This document shows, in pieces, positions 23,901-38,900 of a DNA stretch of 64,000 bases. The translations under genes and the position numbers were made by a program. The stretch's first letter is position 1; each line of letters opens with the position of its first letter. The DNA is from Harmothoe impar (lineage: Eukaryota; Annelida; Polychaeta; Phyllodocida; Polynoidae): positions 21,158,442 through 21,222,441 of the forward strand of contig OX381704.1 of the NCBI GenBank assembly GCA_947462335.1. The letters are read 5' to 3'. Under the pieces are notes generated by a model. It was given only the letters and a program-made list of their open reading frames with translations. It ran no database searches and was not told the DNA's origin.

Positions 23901-26900
23901 TGCATGATGACCACATGGGTTAAATCTTCAAAGACTGCATAGTGATTTCATGTCCTATGCTCTTTGGCGTCATGGGCCATAAATACTGCTCTGGCATGGG
24001 GGTTGATACAATCACAAAGGCCCGGCATGATGCAATATGTTGGTGCATCATGAAGAGTTGAGTTGAGACTACTCACCATCTGACTCCCTGTCCTTGTGCT
24101 CCTGGATGCTGCCTCGTACCGTCTTCTGCAGCCCGTCCAGCCAGTCGTTGAGGCTCAGCTCGATGTGCTTCCTGCCTGACGGGTTGACAAACGACACCAG
24201 GGGCGGGATGAGGGGGATCACCGTGTTACTTAACGTCTCACACAGCGGACACAGGAACTCCACCTTCTCTACGTCGTAACTGAGGCGCTGTCTGTACCGC
24301 GCGGTCCGCCGCCGCCCCCGCACAATGCCGTCATAGAACCTGGGGGGAGTTAAGGTGGTGATAAGTCCAATTCTGAACATCTTATAGCAAGGTAGGGTGG
24401 TGTGTAGTAGTGCTTATCATGATTTATAGCATTACAGTGCCATTGTTTCGTTCCAGTGTTTTTACATTCCCTCACATGTTGTCGCCCTTTAACATTCCCT
24501 CATTTTGTGGTATTTCTGCTGTCTCCGCTACCGCTATCATCTGTCCTCGCTACCGCTGATTGGCTTTCATCTTTCTGACCCACCTTTTTCAGGAGATCTA
24601 CTCTCATTTAAATCAACATAATATTTGGGTGATTGTCCCAGTCCTTGTCCCGTGTAGTACTTACCGCTGCCAGCAGGAGGAGTGCATGACGTGTGTACAG
24701 GTGGTGGTGTGGGCGCCCTCTATCAGCGTGCTGGCTACAAACAGTGGGTCGTGTGTGTCTCCGTCCGTCATCACCGTGCCCCGGTCCTTGGACAACACCG
24801 TAGACCTACAACACATACATGTAATATGAGCAGTCCATTCACATTTAGTACTGTTCATACTGGAATCTGCAATATCAGTTTTCAATTTCAACATTGCTCT
24901 TTAGTTTACTAATGGTTCTGTTGTTTTGGATAGGGGTTTTGACTTTCAGACATTTTACTGATTAATAGCAGTCAAGCGTTTACTGAGTATGTATGATAAG
25001 ACCATTCCGTCACATGAACTCCAGGCATCATGTGAGGTTTGCTCGTTCTTTGGCCTTTATAGTATAAACAGTTTGTTGAGAAGTGTTACCGTTGTGTGAA
25101 GGCTGCTATGACCATGGCTGGCGCGCTGTGTGTAATGATCTGTTCCTCCTGACACAGGATACACGTCTGTTTCATGGCGCCTGTCGGTGAGACCGTACTC
25201 CGGTTTGGTCCCAGGGCTACCGGTTGCGTGTCCTCCTCTTCCATGATGCTAAGAAAATAAGATGAAAATTCATTTACTGTACACATTTTTCTTAGTTTTT
25301 TTACAATTGTTTTCTTTTAGAATTTAATGCAGCCCTGGTGAGGAACTCATGACGACAAAGGGCACTGTGCATTTAAGTACTATCCTACCTTTAAAGGGTT
25401 AAAAGTTTATGACGTACCTTAAGTCCATATCTGAAGTTGCAGGCTGCATTCCCCCGCCGGTGTCGGTGGACTGGAAGAGATACGAGTTCTCCTTGATAAA
25501 GTCTCGCTGCATCTTGGACATCTGTGCCATGATGCGGGCGCGGCGCTGGGCGGCCATCTCGGCCTTCTTCTTGCGCTCCTCCTCCTGCTTGGTGTCTGTG
25601 TCAGACGGGGCCGAGGACGGGCCCGCCTCCTCAGAGTCCATGAAGGTAGCGTCATGCTGCCCCCGCAACTCACGGAACGACTGCCGACAGAAATGGATTT
25701 AATGCAAGAAGAGTTTTCTCGATTCATTTTTTATAATTTTGCTAAAGATCAACCATTGAAACATCCTTATAAAAGGTCATTGACACGAATTCAAATTTAT
25801 ATTTTGATGTGCAAGAGATTCTAGCTCTTGAAATTGAAGTGATGGAAGAAACCTGATTTTCTAATAGTTCCAAAGACTGAGCGCTCACCTTGATGACCCA
25901 GCTGAGCAGGGCCTTCTGCGAGTCGGAACTCAGGTTAGCGTTACCCACCAGCGTCTCCAACACAGTGAACAAACTCCGCTTTCCTGAAATATAAAGTGAT
26001 CCTACAGATTAAATTTATTCAACATTTTAGGGTTATTTATTTTTTTGATAAATGTCTGCATGACCTAACTACACACGACAGCAAAACCTCCGGGAACGGA
26101 CAAACATATCTGTCATTACCCGTTACATGCCTGATTATGCATGCGTCTGTATTATTTTTTTCATCATAATACCTTATAGATATGTCCTTTCTGTTTATAT
26201 AGCTACTACCGGTGTTAATAGTTGTAAAACTGTTTTCGTACCTGAGGTTGCCTTCTCCATGAACTTGAAGTCTTGTTTGCCTAGTTCATGACTTCTACGC
26301 TCCTCATGTAGCGCAAGGCCTATCAGATGTAGCACCTACAAGCAGATCATATTCAAGGTGAAATACATATATAATTTATTAAAGAACTAAAAACACATGG
26401 GTTTGTTTGTGTTTTTCAACATTTTTTAAAGTCAAATTCGGATTGCCAAAATGGTCCCTCCCTTTTTGTTCGAGAACTATAACACCGCTGATTGTTTACT
26501 AGTCTGATTGTTTACATGTTTTACTTCTCGTGGTCGCAATCAGCACTCCACTCTTTTTTCTATCAACAATAAACATAGAGATACAATATACAGAGATAAC
26601 ACCCCTTGGTCAATAAAAAGTAAGAAATTTTAAGATTTTTGTTAATTTTCTGGATTAATAGAATTTAACAAAAGTATAAATTCATACAATAGTAGAAAAA
26701 TGGGGTTCTCATCTGAAAAGGAAAACAGAAATCCTTTAAATTCAAAATCGAGAATTTTAGTTAAAATTTACATACCCTTTCAAACTGGTTCTCAGACCAG
26801 GAGCGTGACTTGGCGGCGGCGGTCCGCTCCAGGACGTTCCTCATCATACACAGCATGACGTCCGAGTCCAGGATGTGGGTGAGTTTAGAGAAGCCGGCCA

Positions 26901-29900
26901 CGAATGGGGGTGGGTACGGCGGGGGCAGCGCCTGGTCCTCACTAGGAGCGTTCTTCTTCCTCTTCTTTTGTGCTTCCTCAGCCTGGAATTAAGAGCATTA
27001 CAGTAAGGCCTTGCGTAGAACCCGCAGCTTGTATGCATAATCAGAGGCGCAGTGCAGATTTTAGGATTCTCCCACGGTAGGGGTGCAGCTAAAAAAAATA
27101 AAAATTTCGAAGTATACTACAGTACTGAAGTGGCCAAAATCAGACCTCATGACATTCTTGGCAAAATATCCGTTTTCCCCTCTGGATCACATTGTACATG
27201 GAGCAGCCACTCACCTTGGACTGCTCTGCCCGTATGTAGTGGTAGAAGAAGGGGTTGTAGTCCTTGTAACACTCAGGTTTCAGCTCGTATTGTCCTTTGC
27301 CGCCCTCCCCGGTGGGCTTCCAGAACTTGGCCACCTCGTGCACTGTGTCCTCGATACCGGTCTCATGGTTGGGCTGGAGGAAAGACATGAGGTAATTGAT
27401 TATATGTTAAAGGTATGAATGGTTCAAATATTTACCATGTAGCCCCTGGCGAGTAACTCTCCAATGCTGCATTCATGCAATATAGGGATATATCGCATCA
27501 GCATGATTTAGTAATGCAGCGTCCATGACCCACTCATGGGCACCGCGGTGTGCATCAGATCGTCATTAAAAATTAAGACTTACATCTTCGGGCAGTGCCT
27601 TGGTGAGCTCGCTGTGTGCCATGGGTTGGATACACAGTTGGTGGATGATCTCCCGTTTCACAGCCTCTTTCCCGTCCACCTCACCGACCCCGATCGTGAA
27701 GCGCTCGCTGACCACATGGATGAGCAGCAGCAGGAACTCCTCCGCCACCGTCACTGTCTGTCGTACCAGGTCCTCTACTGGCAGCTTGATGCTGTCGTAG
27801 TCCTCTCTGTAAGGGGAGGGAGACATTATACATCGGGACATCACTGTCTGTCATGTCCTCTACCGGCAGCTTGATGCTGTCGTAGTCCTCTCTGTAAGGG
27901 GAGGGAGACATTATACATGGGGACATCACCGTCTGTCATGTTGTCTAGTGGCAGCTTGATGCTGTCATAGTCCTCTCTGTAAGGGGAGGGAGACATTATA
28001 CATGGGGACATCACCGTCTGTCATGTCCTCTACTGGCAGCTTGATGCTGTCATAGTCCTCTCTGTAAGGGGAGGGCAGACATTATACATGGGGACATCAC
28101 CGTCTGTCATGTCCTCTACCGGCAGCTTGATGCTGTCATAGTCCTCTCTGTAAGGGGAGGCAGACATTATACATGGGGACATCACCGTCTGTCATGTCCT
28201 CTACCGGCAGCTTGATGCTGTCATAGTCCTCTCTGTAAGGGGAGGCAGACATTATACATGGGGACATCACCGTCTGTCATGTCCTCTACCGGCAGCTTAA
28301 TGCTGTCATAGTCCTCTCAGTAAGGGAGGGCAGACATTATACATGGGGACATCACCGTCTGTCATGTCCTCTACTGGCAGCTTGATGCTGTCATAGTCCT
28401 CTCTGTAAGGGGAGGGAGACATTATACATGGGGACATCACCGTCTGTCGTACCAGGTCCTCTACCGGCAGCTTGATGCTGTTGTAGTCCTCTCTGTAAGG
28501 GGAGGCAGACATTATACATGGGGACATCACCGTCTGTCATGTCCTCTACTGGCAGCTTGATGCTGTCATACTCCTCTCTGTAAGGGGAGGGGAGACATTA
28601 TACATGGGGACATCACTGTCTGTCATGTCCTCTACTGGCAGCTTGATGCTATCATAGTCCTCTCTGTAAGGGGAGGGCAGACATTATACATGGGGACATC
28701 ACTGTCTGTCATCTCCTCTACCGGCAGCTTGATGCTGTCATAGTCCTCTCTGTAAGGGGAGGGAGACATTATACATGGGGACATCACTGTCTGTCATGTC
28801 CTCTACTGGCAGCTTGATGCTGTTATAGTCCTCTCTGTAAGGGGAGGGCAGACATTATACATGGGGACATCACCGTCTGTCATGTTGTCTAGTGGCAGCT
28901 TGATGCTGTCATAGTCCTCTCTGTAAGGGGAGGTAGACATTATACATGGGGACATCACCGTCTGTCATGTCCTCTACCGGCAGCTTGATGCTGTTATAGT
29001 CCTCTCTGTAAGGGGAGGGAGACATTATACATGGGGACATCACCGTCTGTCATGTCCTCTACCGGCAGCTTGATGCTGTCATAGTCCTCTCTGTAAGGGG
29101 AGGCAGGTTGGAGACAAGGTAAACCAAATATATTTTACAGCTATAAAGGTGGTGTTCAACACACATCTACTCACGGGCACTGCATTAGTACATCATGAAG
29201 ACAAATATTGCCTTAATACAACGTGCCATCCATAACGATTTAAAGGTAGAGTGTGACAAGACGCTGACTTACTTGATCCAGTTGAGGAGGCAGTACTTGT
29301 TAAGGAGGTGAATCAGGAACTCGTTACTCTCCATCAGCGCCCCGGCCGCCTGAACACAATCAATGTATCATGAACACTTTTAGGTGTTTTTTTTTGTGCA
29401 TCAAAAAAGTTAGCATAAAGCAAAATGAATGTTCATTAGATAGATTAGCATTTAGTACTCTCTTGAATCCATGTGACACCATAGGTTATGGCTTTGATAG
29501 GGATAAGAACACATAGATGACAAGGGATGCTTACCTGCAGCATGAGGAGGTCCTTGTCGGCCATCTCCTTACGGCACCGCACATTGCTGTAGAAGTAGAT
29601 CTGGGCCACAAACACACGGACAGCAGTTAGTTTGTGTCACACTGCATCTACTAAACAGGGCACTAGATTTTCGCTACATGACAAATGCTAAGGCGATTCT
29701 AGGCAACTCAAACAAAGTCTTTGGTATCAGCGCACCTTATTTTCGTAATTAAAAAACTTTAATCAAGGAGTTTCTTCATCTAACTTTTTTTCCTTTTTTT
29801 TTGATTAAAAAAAAGAATATACCGGTGTATACCAAAATTGAATTTCTGAGCGAGCCACTCAAGAAAATGTCTACGGATTTTCTCGCACCATTTTTCTAAA

Positions 29901-32900
29901 CAAGAATTGAAAATCTACTAAAAAGGAAGAACCGCGTAAAACTGTGCTTGTTATACATACCTGGTTGAGAAGTGAGTAGCCGTTGCGCCGCCACATGCCG
30001 GCTTGGCTCTGTGCGATCATCACCTGCGTCCGTAGTGCGGGCTCCATGATCTCGACCAGACTGAGCTTGGTCTTGGCCTGCAGCTCGGGTGGTGAGAGCT
30101 TCAGTCTATGCATCAACGGGTACAGACCTGAAACACAACCACTCCACATTGTATATACTAGAGAACACAAAGAATGCATTGCAGTGCTTATTTATCCTTT
30201 AAACCCCCACCACCCTTCTAAAGGCCTAGTGTGCTGGTCCTCAGACCACTCCGACTGTTACTGGACGGGTAGCAAGGATTGGGCCTTTACGACCCGTCCA
30301 AACGACATAGTTATACCCTTTATCGTCATGATGCTTAATTGCAGCTCTGTAGCTGATGCTGCATTCAAGCATCTTGCAGACTCTTGTAATGGGGTTGATA
30401 CACTCCCGATGGGTCAGCATGCTGCCCCAACGTTGTGCCTGCAATTTTTGGGTCGTCGTCATGGTGCGTTGCCAGCACTGCCATTTAATTTGAAATACTT
30501 TAAATCGAAAACAGAAATTTGACTTTGAAATTCCAAACAAAATAAGTTGAGCAGCCACCACGTAGAAAGGCCAATCTGTGCATCCTGTATGAAGCATCTT
30601 TCCTGCATCTACATAGATACAGGTTGAGTGGATTCCTACTTACCAGCCAATAGTCGTGTGACCGGTAGGTGGATAGATACGGGTTGAGTAGACACATCGT
30701 ACTTGATACACTTGGCAGAATGACCCGCCACAGTGTGAGTCTCCATTTTGATGTTGTCGAGTCGGTCACGGCACTGGAAGAGCGCCTCGTTGGTGGCAGT
30801 GAAGGCTTCCACCAGCACAGCCTCCTGTACAAGGAAACGTGTGAATTATCAGTACTGCCACAACAATTCAGCGTCCCATGATTGAAAACATGAATAGAAC
30901 ATCTCTATCGACCATGCCCAATTTGGATCTTTTTTAAATCTGGAAATTCTCCAAATTGACAATTCTCATTATTTCTGATATCATCACAGGACTTGACTAC
31001 TTGTAAATTTGGGGTTGTACGGTCGATGTAATAGCACTGCTTCTCATCCTCTCCTAATTTACTTCTCACAATATGATCATGTACAAGAACTAAAAAACTC
31101 CTTACATCTGTGGAGCACCACTCAAGGATCTCGGCGATGTTATCGGCCAGTTTGATCTGCAGGTTGAAGGCCCCGTCCCACTCGGGCTCGTACTCGATGT
31201 GCTGCCCGGTCTGCCGCACCACAGAGTCCATGCACTGCATGCACTTCAACAGGTCCAGCATGGAGCGGAAGCCGTTCATGAAGTTGGTACGCAGCCGCTC
31301 GTTCCACTCCTCAGGCAGCGGCTTCACCGTCATAGCATACCTGGTGGTAGGGGAGGTACATGGTGTGTGTAATGTACATGTCAGTATCAATGTAAGCTCT
31401 TCAATACATATAAGGTATTTTACTTCCATGATCATATCTAGGGCGGTCAATGTGATCTAATCTAAAGGGACTGGGTATGAGAGCACAGTTTGTACTGTTT
31501 ACATTAAACCTCTCCCCCAACCGCTAAGCTTGAAAATGCTGTAACACAATATCATAATGCTTAGCAACTACTTCAGAAAGATTATACCACTCTCTCATGT
31601 TAATTCTTCAGGTACTGTGTGTATTAAGCTATATATATTCTACATTGTAAAAGAGGACTGAAGTTCCATGTAAAAGACGAGGCACTCACTTGAGGTCGTA
31701 CAGTATGTACTGGGCGCGTCGGAAGGTCTGGTTCCCTGAATGCCGCTCCAAGGAAAACTTCCCTTGGTCTGCAACACAGAAAGATGTGCACCATGTATCT
31801 ACATTTCTACAGTATGGGAAGATGTGCCACATGTAGTGACATTTCTATAGCATGAAAAGATGCAAAACATATTCATAATTTTTGCATGCAAATAAATGCA
31901 TCGTGTGCTTTCATTCCAGAACTAAACTGTTCCTTTTCTTTTCCCAAGTCATGGTCTGTCCGGAAGGTTCTTTAGTTTCCTTCTTATACCATGGTTGGGA
32001 CGATGTTACTTTATGATAACATGCCGTTAAGGGGTTGAAAAGAGTAAAAGTTTGAGAAGACTCACCATTCTTCTTGCTCTCACATTCAGTGAGGAAGGTG
32101 TCGAGGATGATTTGCAGCAAGTTGTGTTCAGATATCAACATCCGCGCCTGCAATAACACAATAATCATTATCATTGCCAATCATTAAAACTTGTCTAAGG
32201 TCTCAATTGATATCATTATAATCTAATGGCATGAAAGGGATACGATATACCGATATTTCTTATGTCTATTTCTGAAAATCAAATAGGTGTTTTTAAATTG
32301 ACTATTTCTGAAAATTAAAGAAAATCCTTGGGCCTGGTGAGGTTTTTGGGCATGAGAGTTTTAATAAACCGGCATGTTTCGAATGTTATTTTGCAAAAAA
32401 TTTCAAAGATCTTGGCTATCTGTGTGATTTGTCTACTCATGTCTATGTCCAACACAGACTAAATGACAAACATTCTCCCATGTCACAAAAACGTCTTAAA
32501 TCGAAATTAGGCAGTGCATATTACTCTGGGTGTATCCACCCTGTGTCAATAAAATCAAAGGTAATTTCCATCTAAAACGGCTTTATAGTATATTTTGATA
32601 TACATAGTCATTTATATATGTGCCATCAGTATGCTTTACATTATAATGTTAAACATGATACAATTCATTGTAATTATAATGGGGAAAAAATCAACACATG
32701 TACACAATCACAGAGTTGGCACTCGTCCCACTGTAATCTTTATATAGATCCTTCTGCGGTCGATTCTGGAGAAGCGCCAAGAACCCCCCCCCCTACCCCT
32801 GCTCACCCACTTCACCACCAGAAAAAAACACTAAAATATGGTTTGGCATGCTGCCAGAATATAGGGTTAATTATTGTAACACCAATCCGACAACATGGCT

Positions 32901-35900
32901 AGAGTACATTCTTGTCTATAAGCCTAACTCGCACATAGGCCGCATCCCCAACTTAATTATTTTAAGTCGGACAGGTGGTGTGAATATGGTCGGGTGATCC
33001 ACCAGCACTGTATTGGTGCATCATGACCGTCCCCCTAACCCACAAACCTACATCGCCCATGTTTTCTTATCTTGGGAATCCATGATTGCTAACAATAGAG
33101 CCTTTAATAGAGGTTCAAAGTATAAACATATAAGATGACAATAGACGACCCTATTTGAACGTCTAAAACTGTGATTGTTATCTAAGATAATCAATCTATG
33201 ACAGCTTGTTAAGGATCAATTCACCACCTTGGATGTCATATACAGGCTACTGCAGACAGGTACCATACCGTCGCGTTTAAGCGCCGGTTATTGAATAAGC
33301 GCCGGGGGTATGGGGGTCACGAAATAATTCTTAAGCACTAAAAATAGATCTTGAATAAGCACATGTCTTGTATAAGCGACGGGGTAACCAGTTATAAGCG
33401 CCGGGGCGCTTATACACGACGGTACAGTATTACAGATATGCCATAGACCCCGGCTTTATTCACATACATTTAAGACAGAGTGAGGAGATGGTAACAACCT
33501 ACCCCTGCACGAAGCTAACAAGTCAATGATATTACACATGTATTGGTTAGCGTCCGGCTTCATACAAACGTTTCAACATCTCAAAATAGTTTTCCCTTAT
33601 TCTAATGTATTAAAACCTTGTCTATACGACGACTTTTGGGGAAAAGAATCTTATGGGAAAGAAAACAGTCGATAAAGCTGGGGTTTGACGGTATCAATTT
33701 TCAAAGCATGAGAGCAGGGGTATATTTTTCTAAAACAAAGAGTTTCCATTGCATAACTTCAAGACGGCTTAACTCCCACTTTCAGGAGAGCTCATCCTCA
33801 GATACACTGTCTATCATTCCCGAGAATGCACAGCACACTCATCCCATGCATCTTAAACTGTTAACTTTATCACCACAAAAAGTAGTTGTCTATAAAGCCT
33901 CACATGCACCATAATCATAACTTCTCACTAACATGCAAAGATTCTACTGTGACATCCCTGCCCTCCAATTCACCATGAACTTAATTCATATTTAACCCTC
34001 TTCAAATAAACGTTAGCTTTTTAAAGTGGGTGATTATTTTATTCTTTTAAAATTCTCTCATAGTTTCCCCAACGACTTATTAAGCTCTGTTGAATAAATC
34101 GATTTCAAACAGCAGAAATAAACTCATTGTGCCAACATGCAAAGAACAAGTCTTAAAAGATCCTACCCTAGCCCACCCCGACCTTTTCCTCTTTTACCCT
34201 CTGACCCAAGTCTCCTGCTTCAACAACTGTGAGTTAAAACACAACCTACCAATGTGGGCACAGTGAACATTTGCACCGAGCTGGAGGCCATACTGACAGC
34301 TCGTGCGTGATCGTCCTGAATAAAGGCGTTTAGGAGAGCGGGGTAGTTCTACAAAAAAGACGGAGAGATCGGAGCGTCAAAATGGTGGTAGACCTACCAG
34401 GGTTGGCACGGTGAATATCTGGACTGACTCGGCCGCGGCGCACACGGTGAAATCATGGTCGTCTATTATAAAGTTCCTCATGAGCTGACTGTACATCTGT
34501 AGAGGACGAGATGGACAACACGACAACCGGTCAAGAGGATGGCTTAACCCTTTAAGGATGACATGATGCATCAAGGCTTCATGTTTGTTTGTCTTTGTGA
34601 TGCATGAATGCAGCACCAACAAGAACTCCATTCATGCATCATGACAAAATAGGGCATAGTGAATTAAACATTATGCTCCCCTTAAAGGGTTAAAAAGTGT
34701 AGAGCCACAGTGTATAACTGGCCAGCTTCCTCCTGCGATTAATCACTGCAGAATAGTTGGGCTAGCATGCAAAATTTTTCAAAATGCTGATAGATATCTG
34801 TATTTCACACTTGCCATCATATTACCGGTGGGTACCCGGTATTTCACATGTTTATATAGCAACCATAAAATTATATATACACTTTATAATAGATACTGCA
34901 AAATACAACAGAGTGAGTGGGAATACTTTTTGAACCTGTATAACATTATTCAAAGAGCGCCTTTAGTGAATAGTAACTTTAGATAATCAATGCTTTATTG
35001 TGCATCGTATACTACCACAATATCATGCAGTTCTGTCAATAAGACTCAAATTCACCTTTCAAATTCAAGAGAAGAAAGACATTAAATATTTACCTTTGTG
35101 AAGAGAATTGCAAATTGTTTCTTGCAGTCCTGGTCCATGAGAACTCTGAATAGAGAAAATTAATTAAGTTCCAGGAATAGTATATGTATGAAATCACAAT
35201 GGGGGTATCAGAACATCTGAGGAGGGTGATATTTATTTCTTGTCATAATACACCAACGCACTGTCGGTGAGGTACTCAAGTTGGTGCATTAAGGGCAGGC
35301 ATAATGCATGAATTCCGCACTCGCGAGTTAATCAATAGGGTTGCATTCATACATCATGAAAACACATGGGTGTAACGTATTAACGCACTATGCTGCCCTC
35401 TAAGGGTTAACTCACCCAGCCATGAAGAGTTGGTGACTAAGGATCCTGGCAGCCTTCCACAGCTGTGTGTCTGCTAACATGACGCGTTCTACCAGAGACG
35501 CCTCCTCCCCGTCGTGTCGAGCCATCGACAGCTGACAGAACAACTGCCGCAGCCCATCTGAAACACAAAGTAGTCATGTTTTACAAATGTACTTGTTATT
35601 TGTATGGACTAGGCACAAATGGTCGTGGCAGAGGCATGCTGCAAAATTACAAGTATCTATATTAGAAGCCTTCAGCCATTAATTATACATACCGTTTTCG
35701 GTGTAAGGCGCTTATAAAATTATTTTTATCGTATTTTTAGTGCTTAACAGTTTAATTGCCCCCAAAATCGTGAAATGTGAGCCGTTGTTCTAGTCTAAAA
35801 ATGCCCCCAAAAAAAGGGGGGGGGCGCTTATTACGTTGAATACGGTATTTCAAACATTTTCGATACACATTACCATAAAACTTATGCATGAGGTTTGAAA

Positions 35901-38900
35901 TACCGACGATGTGCCTGGTTCATTCATACTAAGAGTACAAAGGATATAGGGTATTAAAGCACTATGCTCCCCATAAAAAGGTTAAAACTAATGCAGCACA
36001 TACCAGAGTAGTTCATGGTGTGCTGCAACCAGCCGAGTATCTTCTGTGAGAAGGTTTGGTGGGAGACGACTGAGGTGTGCATGACCAGCACCTTGAGTGG
36101 CTTCCCGTTGTACCGCGATGTGTTCTTCTCCATCAGCTGACGTGTTACCTCGCACTCATTAAACGCACCGTTACGGATACAGCTCCGACCCTACAAACAA
36201 CACATTGTTTTTGAAATATAAGATTTACTATGCTCGGAGATGCCACTCGCTTGTCAACAAAAAGTAGGCAATCCTGGAAAATAGGTCATGAGAGTAGAAA
36301 ATAGGTATTGTTGCACTGCGTGCTCGAGTCTACCTGTAGTCGCCCCAAGCAGTTTTCTAAATACACGTGCTCTAAATCATATGTACTTGAATCCAACTCA
36401 CCTCACGGTCTACGGTGGTGGCGAAGTCTACAGCCTCCTTGTGAGTACAGTCTATCGCCCGTTGTAACGACGAAATCACCTGAGTAAAAGGAAACCAAGG
36501 GTAATATTCAATGTAGAGTCATTGAGAATTTCGTGTGAAGAACAATTTGAAGGACATATTAGGCCTTTATGTCAATGTTTCTTTTCTATGAATATGACAC
36601 AGACATCAAGAATAATTTATGATTCATGTGACAAAAAGTATGCTTGCAATCATTCTTGTTTTAAAACCTTCTTTTCAAAGGAAAACACATGGATATGATT
36701 GAAACTTACCTGATCATAGGTGTGTATTTCGTCATTGAATAGTATGGTGGAGTATGTGTTGTCTACATGTTCGGGTTGCACGGTGGCCGGGAGGCGGTCG
36801 GGGTGTTGCCAGGTGAGCATGTTGACAGCGTACCTGACGGTGATGAGGAACACCTGCCGGGCCCGCACCACCATGTCCTCATCCAGGCGCTGTACTGGGT
36901 CCTGCAGCAACAAGCCACACTTACACACTTAGTAAACAACAACAGGCAAATAGGGAGCCTACCCGAGAATGCAATTCATCTGCTCACTCTCCATCCTACT
37001 CTCTGCGTTCAACTGTAGAAAACAATAGACCTAACATCTGCTAGGAGAATGATGTTTCACGACACTCCTGACCCTATATGCCCTATGCTGAGCCATTCCC
37101 ACCATGCCGTGCTAGTAATGTATAACAAGGGGTCGACCTTATAAGGCCGCTTAAAAAAAAGATTGAACGTGTGATTTACATCGCAAATGACTCAGGGTTA
37201 GGGTAATTATTAAGTGATTGAATTGAGTGATTGAAAGGTTAAAGGTGTACATCAACTTGAATCAACATACACCACAACCTACAGACCCTACATCGCCACC
37301 TTGTGACTGTCTCAACCTGGTCTCACTCGTGCACTTCTCTTGAATCCTGGCTACACCATTTCGGATAGCATACCCAAATTGTGCATTGCAGGAACTGACA
37401 CAGACACTACCCATAGGCCTGCACCACACAACCTATAGGTCGCATGATGCAGGTGCCCTAAAAAGTCACACTGAGCGAGGCGAGCTGCGCAAAAAAAGGG
37501 TATACTTGGAAAAAATTTGTACATTGAAATTTTTTTAGGTTACTTGAGCCCTAATTCAACTTTTTTTTTAGCCAAAGCATCCTATATGCCTAAGACATGG
37601 CAAATTTTGTTACAGGTGAATTAGCAATTTACAGGTGAGCCAGCAACCAACTGAGCCATTTTTGTGACACTTCTGTCAACACATTAAAATAATTCAAGAT
37701 AATTTAAGATACTTGCAGAGAGATATCCAAAAAAGGTCTTTCAAAAAACGTCTCATCTAGTAATACAAGATAGTCCCCATTGACTTTGCACTGGAAATGT
37801 GTGGACTGTAATGTAGACAAATGTCCACCTTAGTAGTTAAGAGTTTAATTTTGCAGATACATGTTTTCCTGTTTTTTGGTAACATTCTTTAAATTGAATA
37901 TTTTGATGGGTTGGAACAAGGTATTTGCAATATCTTTGGGTCTTTCATGTAGGTGAAGGTCTGATTGTTCAATACCATCTATGATTATGTTTATAGGATA
38001 AGTATTTCATAGGTAAAATTCACTCTAAAGTAGAGTGACTGACTATCGTGAAATGCATGCTCCAAACCGTCGCAAAAGACTCAGGGCGGTAACCCTGAGT
38101 CAATTATCATTTTTAATATTTGTCCTTGTTTTTTCTTGAGAACTTAAATAGTTGTACTTTCTTACCTTGCACTCCTTGTCCTTTTTCGCAGCTCCCCGTT
38201 TATGAATATCACAGAAAGGTTCAGATTTCCAGGCCTCCACATCTCCGCAGTCACAGTAGCCGGCCCCTCCCGATGTACTCATCTGGTAAGTACAAAGAAA
38301 TGGGCTTTTAGCAACAAAAATATATGTAATACTACTATAGAGTATTAACCCTTGAAGTACCAAATGACGCCTTATGGTTAATGCCCATGTGACGTCATGT
38401 CAGATGCACATGGCTCAGTCATATGAGTTTGTAACATTTCAAACGTCTTTGACCGGTGCCGTCTTTGACCGGTGCCGTCTTTGACCGGTGCCGTCTTTGA
38501 CCGGTGCCGTCTTTGACCGGGTATGTGATTAAAATGAAGAAAAAAGTAGTATATAGTAAAGAAATTTAAGCTTAAACTTCTTCATGTAATAAACAGCCTA
38601 TGGTTGTTTTACCCAATTAAAAAAAAATAATTTTAATGCACATATTAAGGGTTCCTTTTGTTTTTTTTTTCTTCAGCCGGTCAAAGACGTCACCGGTCAA
38701 AGACGACGCCGGTCAAAGACGTTTCAACTGTTACAAACTCATGAGACTGAGCCAGTAACATAAATATATGAAATATATCAATTTTAAATAATGCCTCGAA
38801 ATGATGTATTATAACATATTACACAAAAAATTTACCCATTTCTTTACTATACACTACTTTTTTCATCATTTTAATCACATACCCGGTCAAAGACGGCACC

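Noticed and set aside
27807..29104. Tandem exon duplication as explanation for the 85-bp array
   Set aside because: Only the first roughly 40 nt of the exon are copied and the units lack the donor end, so they are not duplicated exons.
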